Part shown: positions 44,056-51,296 of the stretch, piece after piece
How positions within the stretch are numbered: the first letter of the stretch is position 1
Layout: each line of letters begins with the position of its first letter
Assembly (NCBI GenBank): GCA_035716025.1
Contig: DASTKH010000041.1
Location: 238,228-302,227, forward strand
Length of the DNA: 64,000 nt
Source: JADGHE01 sp035716025
GTDB lineage: Bacteria > Pseudomonadota > Alphaproteobacteria > Rhizobiales > Xanthobacteraceae
Direction: 5' to 3'
Program-made: the position numbers and the translations under genes
Notes under the pieces: generated by a model
What the model was told of the DNA's origin: nothing
Seen by the model: the letters and a program-made list of their open reading frames with translations, nothing else
Database searches by the model: none

Positions 44056-44951
44056 TTCGCGGGCGCAAGCCGCCGGCGGCCGATCTCGGCGATGCCGGAG
44101 CGGCCGGGCGCAAAGCCGCGCGTCGTCATGTCGCAAATCCAGGCGCCGTTTTCCCGGGAAATGCGAAAGAGATGATAGCAGGCGGGCTCTTCGCTTTTGA
44201 CGGTCGCGGAAGCGGAGGCCACGCTCACCGCCGGAATCGTATGCTCCCGCCCAGGCAACCGCGTGACGGAGGTCACGTGGATGTGGCCGAAGAGAACGAG
44301 CTCTGCCCCGCGCCGTTCCAGGGTGTCGCGAAAGGCCCTCGCATCGATCAGGCGCTTCAACCGGTCGCCCGGAACGCTGATCGGTGGATGATGCAACAGG
44401 ACGACCCGAAACAGGTCTATCGGAATCGACGCCAGCAGATGGTCGAGCCGCTTGATCTGATCGGCCCCGAGCCGTCCGGTCGCCATGAACGGCCCGGTGG
44501 GCAGGGCGGTCGAGGCGCCGATCACCGCGAGCGGGCCACGCCGGCGGAAATAGGGATAGAGGCTCGCGCCCTCGCCGGCTCCGTCGTCGCCCGTCACATA
44601 GTGGCGCAGAGATGTGTCGGAGTGCTGCAACGCGGCCCGGACATAGGCGTCGTGATTGCCGGGGACGAACGACACGCGCTCAGGCGGACCAAGGCGCTCC
44701 AGGAAGGCGCGCGCCGAGGCGAACTCGCCGGGCAGCGCAACGTTCACGAGATCACCCGTGACGGCGATGTGGTCGGGCGATTGCGCCGCAATGTCGGCGA
44801 GCAACGCTTCAAGAATTTCGGCCCGATGCTCGCGACGGCGGCGCAGGTGCCAATTGACGAGGCCGAGGCCGCGTTTGCCGGCGAGCTCGATGAGCCGCGG
44901 GCGCGGAATGGCCGGCAGATGGGGATCGGACAGGTGCGCCAAGGCGAACAT
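44049..44951 (-). CDS. Calcineurin-like metallophosphoesterase
   Basis: 300 residues with all metal-binding motifs of the family in order: LAHLSDPHL (Asp, His), AVTGDLVN (Asp), VPGNHDAYV (Asn, His), LLHHPPISV (His) and LFGHIHVTS (two His). It is a dinuclear metal-dependent phosphoesterase of the Icc/3',5'-cyclic-nucleotide-like group, cytoplasmic (no leader). The ATG at 44951 directly opens the first strand (MFALAHLSD). The long region upstream on the minus strand is not part of the gene; it contains the small-RNA candidate at 45051-45135. Confidence 0.92.
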   Translation of the reverse strand: MFALAHLSDPHLPAIPRPRLIELAGKRGLGLVNWHLRRRREHRAEILEALLADIAAQSPDHIAVTGDLVNVALPGEFASARAFLERLGPPERVSFVPGNHDAYVRAALQHSDTSLRHYVTGDDGAGEGASLYPYFRRRGPLAVIGASTALPTGPFMATGRLGADQIKRLDHLLASIPIDLFRVVLLHHPPISVPGDRLKRLIDARAFRDTLERRGAELVLFGHIHVTSVTRLPGREHTIPAVSVASASATVKSEEPACYHLFRISRENGAWICDMTTRGFAPGRSGIAEIGRRRLAPANQ

Positions 44952-45050
44952 GGCGCCGAGCAATAGACGATTGCGGACGCGTCGGAAATCCGGCGTGCTC
45001 CCGCGTAAATTCTCCCGTCGCGATTTGAGCCGTCGCGATTTCAGGAAGAC

Positions 45051-45135
45051 AAAAAAAGACGGCGCCCCCGGGGGGAGGGGGCGCCGTCGGCCAGCGGCGG
45101 GCGAGGGAGGATCATCCCGCCGCAGTCTTGCTGCG
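45051..45135 (-). ncRNA. Candidate trans-acting small RNA with anti-Shine-Dalgarno C-rich loops
   Basis: Read leftward, the sequence folds into two hairpins. The first has GCGGCGGG paired with CCCGCCGC (plus-strand 45094-45101 with 45116-45123) and a 14-base loop AUGAUCCUCCCUCG containing CCUCCC. The second has the 12-base perfect stem GACGGCGCCCCC/GGGGGCGCCGUC with loop UCCCCCC and then seven U. A promoter-like pair TTGTCA/TACGTG, 17 bases apart, lies at 45141-45169 on the same strand. The region sits between two divergent protein genes, so a leftward terminator there needs its own transcript. C-rich loops of this type are known in alphaproteobacterial sRNAs; homology to a named family is not claimed. 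Confidence 0.6.
45058..45088 (-). terminator. Strong intrinsic terminator, leftward
   Basis: A perfect 12-base stem (45058-45069 with 45077-45088) with a 7-base loop is followed on the minus strand by seven T (45051-45057). This is the clearest intrinsic terminator in the window, and it forms the 3' end of the small-RNA candidate. Confidence 0.85.
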
Positions 45136-45140
45136 CCGCA

Positions 45141-45169
45141 CACGTAGAGATGCGAATGCCGATTGACAA
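45141..45169 (-). promoter_or_regulatory. Candidate promoter of the small RNA
   Basis: On the minus strand TTGTCA (45164-45169) is followed after exactly 17 bases by TACGTG (45141-45146). The -35 box matches consensus at five of six positions; the -10 box is weak. The predicted start, near 45135, gives an RNA of about 85 bases. Confidence 0.4.
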
Positions 45170-45253
45170 GAAGGCGGTCGCAAGCCAGCCATGCAGCGCG
45201 CGCGGGGGTAAGATTTCTTGCAGGGGATTGCCCGAATTTTTTCCGAAACGCTG

Positions 45254-45667
45254 ATGCGTGCCCTGCATTTCGCATGGCGTTTCTCGCGCGGACTCAAGGT
45301 CGACGTGCGGGTGCTCGCGCTCGATTCGGCGGGCGCCGTTTTGCTCGCAGCCTCGGAAGGGGGCTGGCGCCTTCCCGGCGGGACGATCGCGCCGGGAGAA
45401 TCGGCCCCCGCGGCGGCGCGCTGCGCCCTCGCGGCGACCGGTGCGACCGGGGGCGCTCTCACGCTGCATCGGCTCTATCGCGTCGCCGCGGAGCCGCATC
45501 TCGACCACGTCGCGCTCTATATCGCCCGCGGCGCCGTGCTTTCGGATTCGGCGGGCGCGAAGGCGGCCTTTTTCGCACCTGGCGCGCTGCCGGGCGGGAC
45601 GGAGCCGGCCTCGCGGCGGCGCATCGCCGCCGTGCTCTGCGGCGCGCCGGAGGATGAAGTCTGGTAG
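45254..45667 (+). CDS. Nudix-fold protein with degenerate catalytic box
   Basis: 137 residues. The fold is recognisable from VDVRVLALDSAGAVLLAASE, then WRLPGGTIAPGE, and a helix after it. In the Nudix box the usual REUxEExG becomes RCALAATG: both catalytic glutamates are replaced by alanine or lost. The hydrolase activity is therefore doubtful, and the protein may bind a nucleotide-like ligand instead. The ATG at 45254 is used (MRALHFAWRFSRGL); an upstream in-frame start at 45218 is possible. It is followed 10 bases later by the end of a convergent gene. Confidence 0.75.
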   Translation: MRALHFAWRFSRGLKVDVRVLALDSAGAVLLAASEGGWRLPGGTIAPGESAPAAARCALAATGATGGALTLHRLYRVAAEPHLDHVALYIARGAVLSDSAGAKAAFFAPGALPGGTEPASRRRIAAVLCGAPEDEVW

Positions 45668-45676
45668 GCTGACCGT

Positions 45677-46666
45677 TCACGCGGCGCGCGCAAAGCGCGC
45701 GCGATCGTGCGGGCCGGCAAAATCGAGCGCCGGCCCGAGCGGCACGATCCCGGTCGGATTGATGTGCCGGTGGCTCGCGTAATAGTGCCGCTTGATGTGG
45801 TCGATATGCACGGTCTCGGCGATGCCCGGCACCTGGTAGAGATCGCGCAGATAATTCGAGAGGTTGGGGTAGTCGGCAATGCGCCGCAGATTGCATTTGA
45901 AATGGCCGAAATACACGGCGTCAAAACGCACCAGCGTGGTGAAAAAGCGCCAGTCGGCCTCGGTGATCCGGTTTCCTACGAGATAGCGGTGGTGGCCGAG
46001 GCGCGCCTCCATTTCGTCGAGCGCCTCGAACAGGGCAAGGAATGCCTCCTCGTAAGCCTCCTGGGTGGTGGCGAAACCCGCGCGGTAGACCCCGTTGTTG
46101 ATCGCCGCATAGACGCGCGCATTCACGGCGTCGATTTCCGGGCGCAAGGCCGGCGGGTAGAAGTCGACGGTGTTCCCGGTGAGCCGGTCGAAGGCCGAAT
46201 TGAGCATGCGGATGATCTCGGACGACTCGTTGTTCACGATCGTCTGCCGCTTCTTGTCCCAGAGAACCGGCACGCTGGCGCGTCCGGAATAGCGCGGATC
46301 AGCCTTGACGTAGATTTCCCACAGCCGGCGCGCGCCGTTCACAGGGTCGCCGGTCGAGCCCTCGCTCTGCGCGAAGGTCCAGCCCTCGTTCAGCATCAGC
46401 GGGGAAACGACGGACACCGAGACGAGTTCTTCGAGGCCCTTGAGCCTGCGAAAAATGACCGTGCGGTGCGCCCAGGGGCAGGCGTGCGACACATAGAGGT
46501 GGTAGCGGCCGGCCTCGGCCGGAAACCCGCCCTCGCCCGAGGGCCCCGCCGAACCGTCCGGCGTGACCCAGTTGCGGAAGCGGGAGGCCTGCCGCTCGAA
46601 GCGCCCGCGGCTCGCGGCCGTATCGCGCGGAACGTCCTTCCACACCCCGTCCACCAGCAGGCCCAT
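45677..46666 (-). CDS. Glutathionyl-hydroquinone reductase-type glutathione S-transferase
   Basis: 329 residues, the YqjG/ECM4/Xi-class type. The active-site Cys63 is in YVSHACPWAHRTVIFRRLKG, with the N-terminal motif FRNWVTPDGSAGPSG and SVPVLWDKKRQTIVNNESSE typical of this class. The C-terminal helical domain includes RLGHHRYLVGNRITEADWR and KRHYYASHRHINPTGIVPLG, a near-diagnostic end. It reduces glutathionyl-hydroquinones to hydroquinones, using glutathione. AAGGAG six bases before ATG 46666 decides the start. It is divergent from the GNAT gene. Confidence 0.93.
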   Translation of the reverse strand: MGLLVDGVWKDVPRDTAASRGRFERQASRFRNWVTPDGSAGPSGEGGFPAEAGRYHLYVSHACPWAHRTVIFRRLKGLEELVSVSVVSPLMLNEGWTFAQSEGSTGDPVNGARRLWEIYVKADPRYSGRASVPVLWDKKRQTIVNNESSEIIRMLNSAFDRLTGNTVDFYPPALRPEIDAVNARVYAAINNGVYRAGFATTQEAYEEAFLALFEALDEMEARLGHHRYLVGNRITEADWRFFTTLVRFDAVYFGHFKCNLRRIADYPNLSNYLRDLYQVPGIAETVHIDHIKRHYYASHRHINPTGIVPLGPALDFAGPHDRARFARAA

Positions 46667-46822
46667 CGGCATCTCCTTCGGGTTCGCCTTGCCCCCGGAG
46701 CATAGTTCGGGGCGCTTACGGATTTCGCAATGGGCCGGGCGGATGGACGTCATGCGCCGGCAATGCTAAGCGCCGCAGAGGGGCCCCTCCTGCCGCACAA
46801 CCAACGGCCATTCCTCGCGCGC

Positions 46823-47356
46823 ATGTCCGACCTTTCTTTTGTGATTTTGCACGAGACGCCGGCCGATGCGGAGGCGATCGAGCGCCTGCATGCCCGCACC
46901 TTCGGGCCGGGGCGCTTTGCGCGCTCGGCCTACCGCATCCGCGAGAAGGTGCCGCATCGCTTGGACCTCTCGTTTACGGCCCGCGTCGCCACGCTCCTCG
47001 TGGGTTCGGTGCGGCTGACCGCGATCCGGATCGGCAGCGTGCCGGCGCTGTTTCTCGGACCCGTGACGATCGAGCCGCCGTTTCGCGGCCGCGGCATCGG
47101 CAAGGCGCTGATCCGGCGGGCGCTCGCGGAGGCGCGCGAGAAGGGCCATCGCCTCGTCGTGCTGGTCGGGGATGAGCCCTATTACGGTCAGTTCGGCTTC
47201 AAGCCGATCCCGAAGGGGCAGGCAGTCATGCCCGGCCCTGTCGATCCGGCGCGGCTCCTCGTCTGCGAACTCGTGGAAGGCGCCTTCGCCGGCGTGGGCG
47301 GCGCCATCATGCCGGATTGGCCGGAACCCGGCGGGAGGAGGGAGGAAGACCGATGA
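46823..47356 (+). CDS. GNAT-family N-acetyltransferase
   Basis: 177 residues. Motif A, for acetyl-CoA, is GPVTIEPPFRGRGIGKALIR (R-G-x-G-x-A pattern), and EARE KGHRLVVLVGDEPYYGQFG supplies motif B, where the Tyr-Tyr-x-x-FGF end is typical of the YhbS-like group. The substrate is unknown. The ATG at 46823 (MSDLSFVILHETPADAEAI) begins the fold; earlier in-frame ATGs at 46763 and 46730 would add unstructured residues. The stop overlaps the next start by ATGA, so it is translationally coupled with the TPP enzyme gene. Confidence 0.86.
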   Translation: MSDLSFVILHETPADAEAIERLHARTFGPGRFARSAYRIREKVPHRLDLSFTARVATLLVGSVRLTAIRIGSVPALFLGPVTIEPPFRGRGIGKALIRRALAEAREKGHRLVVLVGDEPYYGQFGFKPIPKGQAVMPGPVDPARLLVCELVEGAFAGVGGAIMPDWPEPGGRREEDR

Positions 47357-48903
47357 ACGGCGCGGAAAGTCTCGTGCGCACGCTCGTGGGCGGGGGCGTC
47401 GATGTCTGCTTCACGAATCCCGGCACGTCCGAGATGCATTTCGTCGCCGCGCTCGACCGGGTGGCGGAAATGCGTTGCGTGCTCGCGCTGTTCGAGGGCG
47501 TGGCGACCGGCGCCGCCGACGGCTATGCGCGCATGGCGGATCGGCCTGCCGCAACCCTCCTGCACCTCGGTCCGGGCCTCGCCAACGGTCTTGCCAACCT
47601 CCATAACGCCCGCAAGGCGGCGACCCCGATCGTCAATATCGTCGGCGATCATGCAACCTACCACCGCAAATACGACGCGCCGCTCACGTCCGACATCGAA
47701 GCCGCCGCAAGGCCGTTTTCCGGCTGGGTGCGTACCTCGCCGAACGCGAAAGAGGTCGCCGCCGACGGCGCCGCCGCGATTGCCGCCGCGCTTTTGCCTC
47801 CAGGCCAGGTCGCAACTCTGATCCTGCCGGGCGATACCGCCTGGGAGGAAGGGACGGGGCCCGTCCCGGTGTCGAATATCCCGGCGCGCCCCCGCGTGTC
47901 CGAGGACGCCGTCCGCGCCTCCGCGGAGGCCTTGCGGGCCGGCGGCGCGAGCGCGCTCTTGTTGCTGACCGGTCCCGCCCTGCGTCGGCGTGGCCTGGAA
48001 CTCGCCGCAAAAATCTGCGCCAAGACCGGCGCCCGCATGCTCGCACAGACGTTCAACCGGCGCATGGAGCGCGGCGCCGGCCGGGTGCCGATCGAGCGCA
48101 TTCCCTATCCCGTGGACCAGGCGCTCGCCGTGCTCGCGCAGACGAACCACATCGTGCTCGCCGGAAGCCGCGAGCCCGTCGCCTTCTTTGCCTATCCCGA
48201 CAAGCCGAGCCGGCTCAGCCCGGAGGGGACGGCCTTCACCACGCTCGCGCGGCCGGAAGAAGACATCGTGCACGCGCTCGAATGGCTCGCCGAGGAGCTT
48301 GGCGCGCGGGAGGCGCCCATTGCACCGGCGAAATATGATCCTCCCCCGCCGGCCCGCGGCGCCATCAATGCCGTAAACCTCGCCCAGTCGCTCGGCGCCC
48401 TCATCCCCGAAAATGCCATCGTGGTCGACGAGGGCGTCTCGACCGGGCGCGGCTTCTTTCCGTCGACGCGCCATGCGCCGCCGCACGATTGGCTGCAGAA
48501 CATGGGCGGTTCGATCGGCATCGGCATGCCGCTCGCCACCGGTGCGGCCGTGGCCTGTCCGGACCGCAAGGTGATCAATCTCGAAGGCGACGGTTCGGCG
48601 ATGTACACGGTGCAGGCGCTGTGGACCCAGGCGCGCGAGAATCTCGACGTGACGACGGTCATCTTCGCCAATCGCCAATATGCGATCCTGCGCCACGAGC
48701 TGGCAAATGTCGGGGCGCAGAATGTCGGACGCAAGGCGCTCGATATGCTCGATCTCGACCGTCCGACGCTCGATTTCGTGGCGCTTGCGCGCGGCATGGG
48801 CGTGCCGGGGGAACGCGTTTCGGATATGGACGAATTCAACGCCGCGCTGGCGCGGGGGCTCGCCACGCCCGGGCCCTACCTGGTGGAGGCCGTGATCGGT
48901 TGA
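47353..48903 (+). CDS. Thiamine-diphosphate enzyme of the acetolactate synthase/benzoylformate decarboxylase group
   Basis: 516 residues. The catalytic Glu48 is in ALFEGVATGAADGYARM; the cofactor motif is EGDGSAMYTVQALWTQ to FANRQYAIL, GDG followed by an Asn. The opening VCFTNPGTSEMHFVAAL is typical. The 516-residue length is shorter than true acetolactate synthases (about 550-600) and no small regulatory subunit gene is present, so it probably acts on a different 2-oxoacid, for example as a decarboxylase or carboligase. It is coupled to the GNAT gene. Its exact reaction is unknown. Confidence 0.87.
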   Translation: MNGAESLVRTLVGGGVDVCFTNPGTSEMHFVAALDRVAEMRCVLALFEGVATGAADGYARMADRPAATLLHLGPGLANGLANLHNARKAATPIVNIVGDHATYHRKYDAPLTSDIEAAARPFSGWVRTSPNAKEVAADGAAAIAAALLPPGQVATLILPGDTAWEEGTGPVPVSNIPARPRVSEDAVRASAEALRAGGASALLLLTGPALRRRGLELAAKICAKTGARMLAQTFNRRMERGAGRVPIERIPYPVDQALAVLAQTNHIVLAGSREPVAFFAYPDKPSRLSPEGTAFTTLARPEEDIVHALEWLAEELGAREAPIAPAKYDPPPPARGAINAVNLAQSLGALIPENAIVVDEGVSTGRGFFPSTRHAPPHDWLQNMGGSIGIGMPLATGAAVACPDRKVINLEGDGSAMYTVQALWTQARENLDVTTVIFANRQYAILRHELANVGAQNVGRKALDMLDLDRPTLDFVALARGMGVPGERVSDMDEFNAALARGLATPGPYLVEAVIG

Positions 48904-49108
48904 TCGTGCCCGGCGGATTATGCCGCCTGCGGCTCGTATTGCAGGACGAGCAGCTCCGAGCTTCGGCACGGGGGACAATAGCTTAGGCCCGCCCTTCGCC
49001 GGACGCCCGCGCGCAACGCTTCCGCTAGCTGCTGCGACACTCCAACGCTTCGAAATACGCGCCCCTTGCGAACGCCTGCTTGCAAGAAGGCAAGACAGGC
49101 ATCGCCGC

Positions 49109-51172
49109 TCACCGCCCCTCGCGCGCCCAGGTGGCGGCGAGGCTGCCGATCAGCAGCAGCAGCCCGAGCAGGCCGGCGAACACCGGCAGCACGCCGATGC
49201 CGCGCACCACGCTCGCCTGCCGCATCTTCAGGCCGATCCAGTCGCTGCCGTGAAACACATCGGTCGTGCGCACGCCGACGACGCGCGGAACCGCGCCGTC
49301 GGGGCCGAGCCGCCGCGCCGCGCCGCCGGTCGCCTTAACGATCGGCTCGAGAACGTCTTCGGTCGACGTCACCTCGGTGAATTCCCGGGGATTTGCGGGC
49401 CCCACATTGGCGAGGGCGGTGAGCTTGCCGTCGGTCGCCCTCCACAGGCCCAGCTCGTCGGCATCGATGCTCGCCCGCCAGAGCCCCGGCTCCACCGGGT
49501 TGAGATCGAGCGTGCGGGTCTGGCCGGAAGGGGAGGTCAGGGTCACGCGGTCGACCGTTTCCGCCATGGTCTGGCGCTGGACGGTGAGGGTGCGGCCGCT
49601 GGTCATGAGCCGCAATGCCTCCTCGTCGAGGTCGGGCTGCTTCATGAGCCAGTGGGAGACGCGGCGCAGAAGGTCGAGATGCGGCCCGCCGCCCTCGAAG
49701 CCGCGCGCCCACAGCCAGATGTGATCGGAGAGGAGCAGCGCGACGCGCCCCTCCCCGTAACGCGAAAGCACGAGCAGCGGCTTGCCGTCGGGGCCCTCCA
49801 TCACCGGCGTGCCGGCGGTCGTGCGTGCATCGACGATGCGGAACCAGCGGCTCCAGTGAGGCGGATCCGACTCCGCACCCTCGAGCCCGCGCGTGACCGG
49901 ATGACGCTGGCCAAGATTCGAAACATGGGCCCGGAACGGGGTCTCGGTCGTGCGGCCGGAGGGCTCCGCAGGCAGCACGGGTTCGAGCGGCGTGCGCCAC
50001 AGTGAGGTCTGGCTCGCATAGTCGGGTCCCGCCGCGACCATGACGGCGCCGCCCTCTCGCACATAGCGGGCGATGTTGTCGAAATAGATGATCGGTAGCA
50101 CCCCCTGGCGCGCATAGCGGTCGAAGATAATGAGGTTGAACTCCTTGATCTTCTGCTGGAACAGCTCGCGCGTCGGAAAGGCGATAAGCGACAATTCGTT
50201 GATCGGTGTGCCGTCCTGCTTCTCCGGCGGACGCAGGATGGTGAAATGCACGAGGTCCACGGAAGCATCGGATTTCAGAAGGTTGCGCCAGGTGCGCTCC
50301 CCGGGATGCGGCTCGCCTGAGACGAGCAGCACCCGCAGCTTGTCGCGCACGCCGTCGATCGAGACGACCGCGCGGTTGTTGACCGCCGTGAGTTCGCCGT
50401 CGAGCGGCTCGGCTTCGATCTCGACGATGTTGGGTCCGGCATGTGGCACTGGCACCGCCACACTCGCGTCTTCGCCGACCCTCACGGCCTGGTGCTCGAT
50501 GACTTCGCCGTCGCGCCGGACCGTCACCTGCGCGGTGCCGCGGCCGCCGCCCTGATCCTCGACGCGAAAAACGATCGTCTGCCGCTGGCCCACAATGCCG
50601 AAACGCGGCGTCCTCACCAGATTCACGCGACGATCCCGCTCGTCGGGGCTGCCGGAAATCAGCGCATGAACCGGCGCATTGAACCCGAGCTCCGCCGCAT
50701 CGTTCGGCAGATCGTGGACGCGCCCGTCGGTGATGAGGATTGCGCCGGCCACGCGGTCGGGCGGCACGTCCGCGAGCGTCGCCGAAAGGGCAGAAAAGAG
50801 GCGCGTGCCGTCGGTTTCGCCGTCCGCCTGCCCGGCCTCCGCGAAGCGGGTTTCGAGTCCGGGAACGCGCGCGAGGCGCTCCGCAAGCTGAGCGCGCGCG
50901 GTCTCGGTCTGCTTTTCGCGATCGCCGAAATTCTGGCTCGGACTCTTGTCGACGATGACGGCAACCACCGAGCTCAGCGGTTCGCGATCCTCCCGCGTGA
51001 AGGAGGGATTGGCCAGCGCAAGCACCAGCAGCGCGAGCGCAAGCCCCCGCACCAGCGCCCCGCGGCTGCGCGCGAAGACGAGCAGGACCACCACGGCGAC
51101 GGCGACCGCGCTCGCCGCCCAAAGGACGTAAGCCGGAACGAGAGGTGCGAACGCGATACCCAGATTCATCAT
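49109..51172 (-). CDS. Membrane VWA plus glutamine-amidotransferase-like protein
   Basis: 687 residues. Two hydrophobic segments are at the N-terminus (PLVPAYVLWAASAVAVAVVV and ALVRGLALALLVLALA). A von Willebrand A fold follows with a MIDAS-type D-x-S-x-S (VDKSPSQNF, Asp75, Ser77, Ser79) and a later GAILITDGRVHDL. Beta domains and a GATase1-like domain (LRVLLVSGEPHPGERTWRNL to about residue 420) come next, then a C-terminal membrane helix (GVLPVFAGLLGLLLLIGSLA). The start MMNLGIAFAPL is at 51172. It is the last gene of the MoxR operon, 124 bases after the DUF4159 gene. Possibly a periplasmic assembly or substrate-handling protein; no enzyme activity can be assigned. Confidence 0.82.
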   Translation of the reverse strand: MMNLGIAFAPLVPAYVLWAASAVAVAVVVLLVFARSRGALVRGLALALLVLALANPSFTREDREPLSSVVAVIVDKSPSQNFGDREKQTETARAQLAERLARVPGLETRFAEAGQADGETDGTRLFSALSATLADVPPDRVAGAILITDGRVHDLPNDAAELGFNAPVHALISGSPDERDRRVNLVRTPRFGIVGQRQTIVFRVEDQGGGRGTAQVTVRRDGEVIEHQAVRVGEDASVAVPVPHAGPNIVEIEAEPLDGELTAVNNRAVVSIDGVRDKLRVLLVSGEPHPGERTWRNLLKSDASVDLVHFTILRPPEKQDGTPINELSLIAFPTRELFQQKIKEFNLIIFDRYARQGVLPIIYFDNIARYVREGGAVMVAAGPDYASQTSLWRTPLEPVLPAEPSGRTTETPFRAHVSNLGQRHPVTRGLEGAESDPPHWSRWFRIVDARTTAGTPVMEGPDGKPLLVLSRYGEGRVALLLSDHIWLWARGFEGGGPHLDLLRRVSHWLMKQPDLDEEALRLMTSGRTLTVQRQTMAETVDRVTLTSPSGQTRTLDLNPVEPGLWRASIDADELGLWRATDGKLTALANVGPANPREFTEVTSTEDVLEPIVKATGGAARRLGPDGAVPRVVGVRTTDVFHGSDWIGLKMRQASVVRGIGVLPVFAGLLGLLLLIGSLAATWAREGR

Positions 51173-51296
51173 CGGCTTTCAGATCACCGTTGCACGGTGC
51201 GGCGTTCCGAGCGCGGCGTCGCGGCGAGCTTTCCGCCTGCCGGCGCGACCTGCGTTTGTCGCTGCGCCGGAAGTCCCGCCCGGCGCCCAATCGGTT

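Noticed and set aside
45110..45195. A 26-codon frame with an ATG (MAGLRPPSCQSAF) on the minus strand overlapping the small-RNA candidate.
   Set aside because: It has no Shine-Dalgarno sequence at a suitable distance, and the region is better explained by structured RNA and a promoter.
48918..49112. A 64-codon frame with GTG start overlapping the stop of the VWA gene and a CPPC pair near its end.
   Set aside because: Third-position GC is clearly lower than in neighbouring genes, the ribosome-binding site is unclear and the sequence has no recognisable fold. The CPPC pair could be chance.
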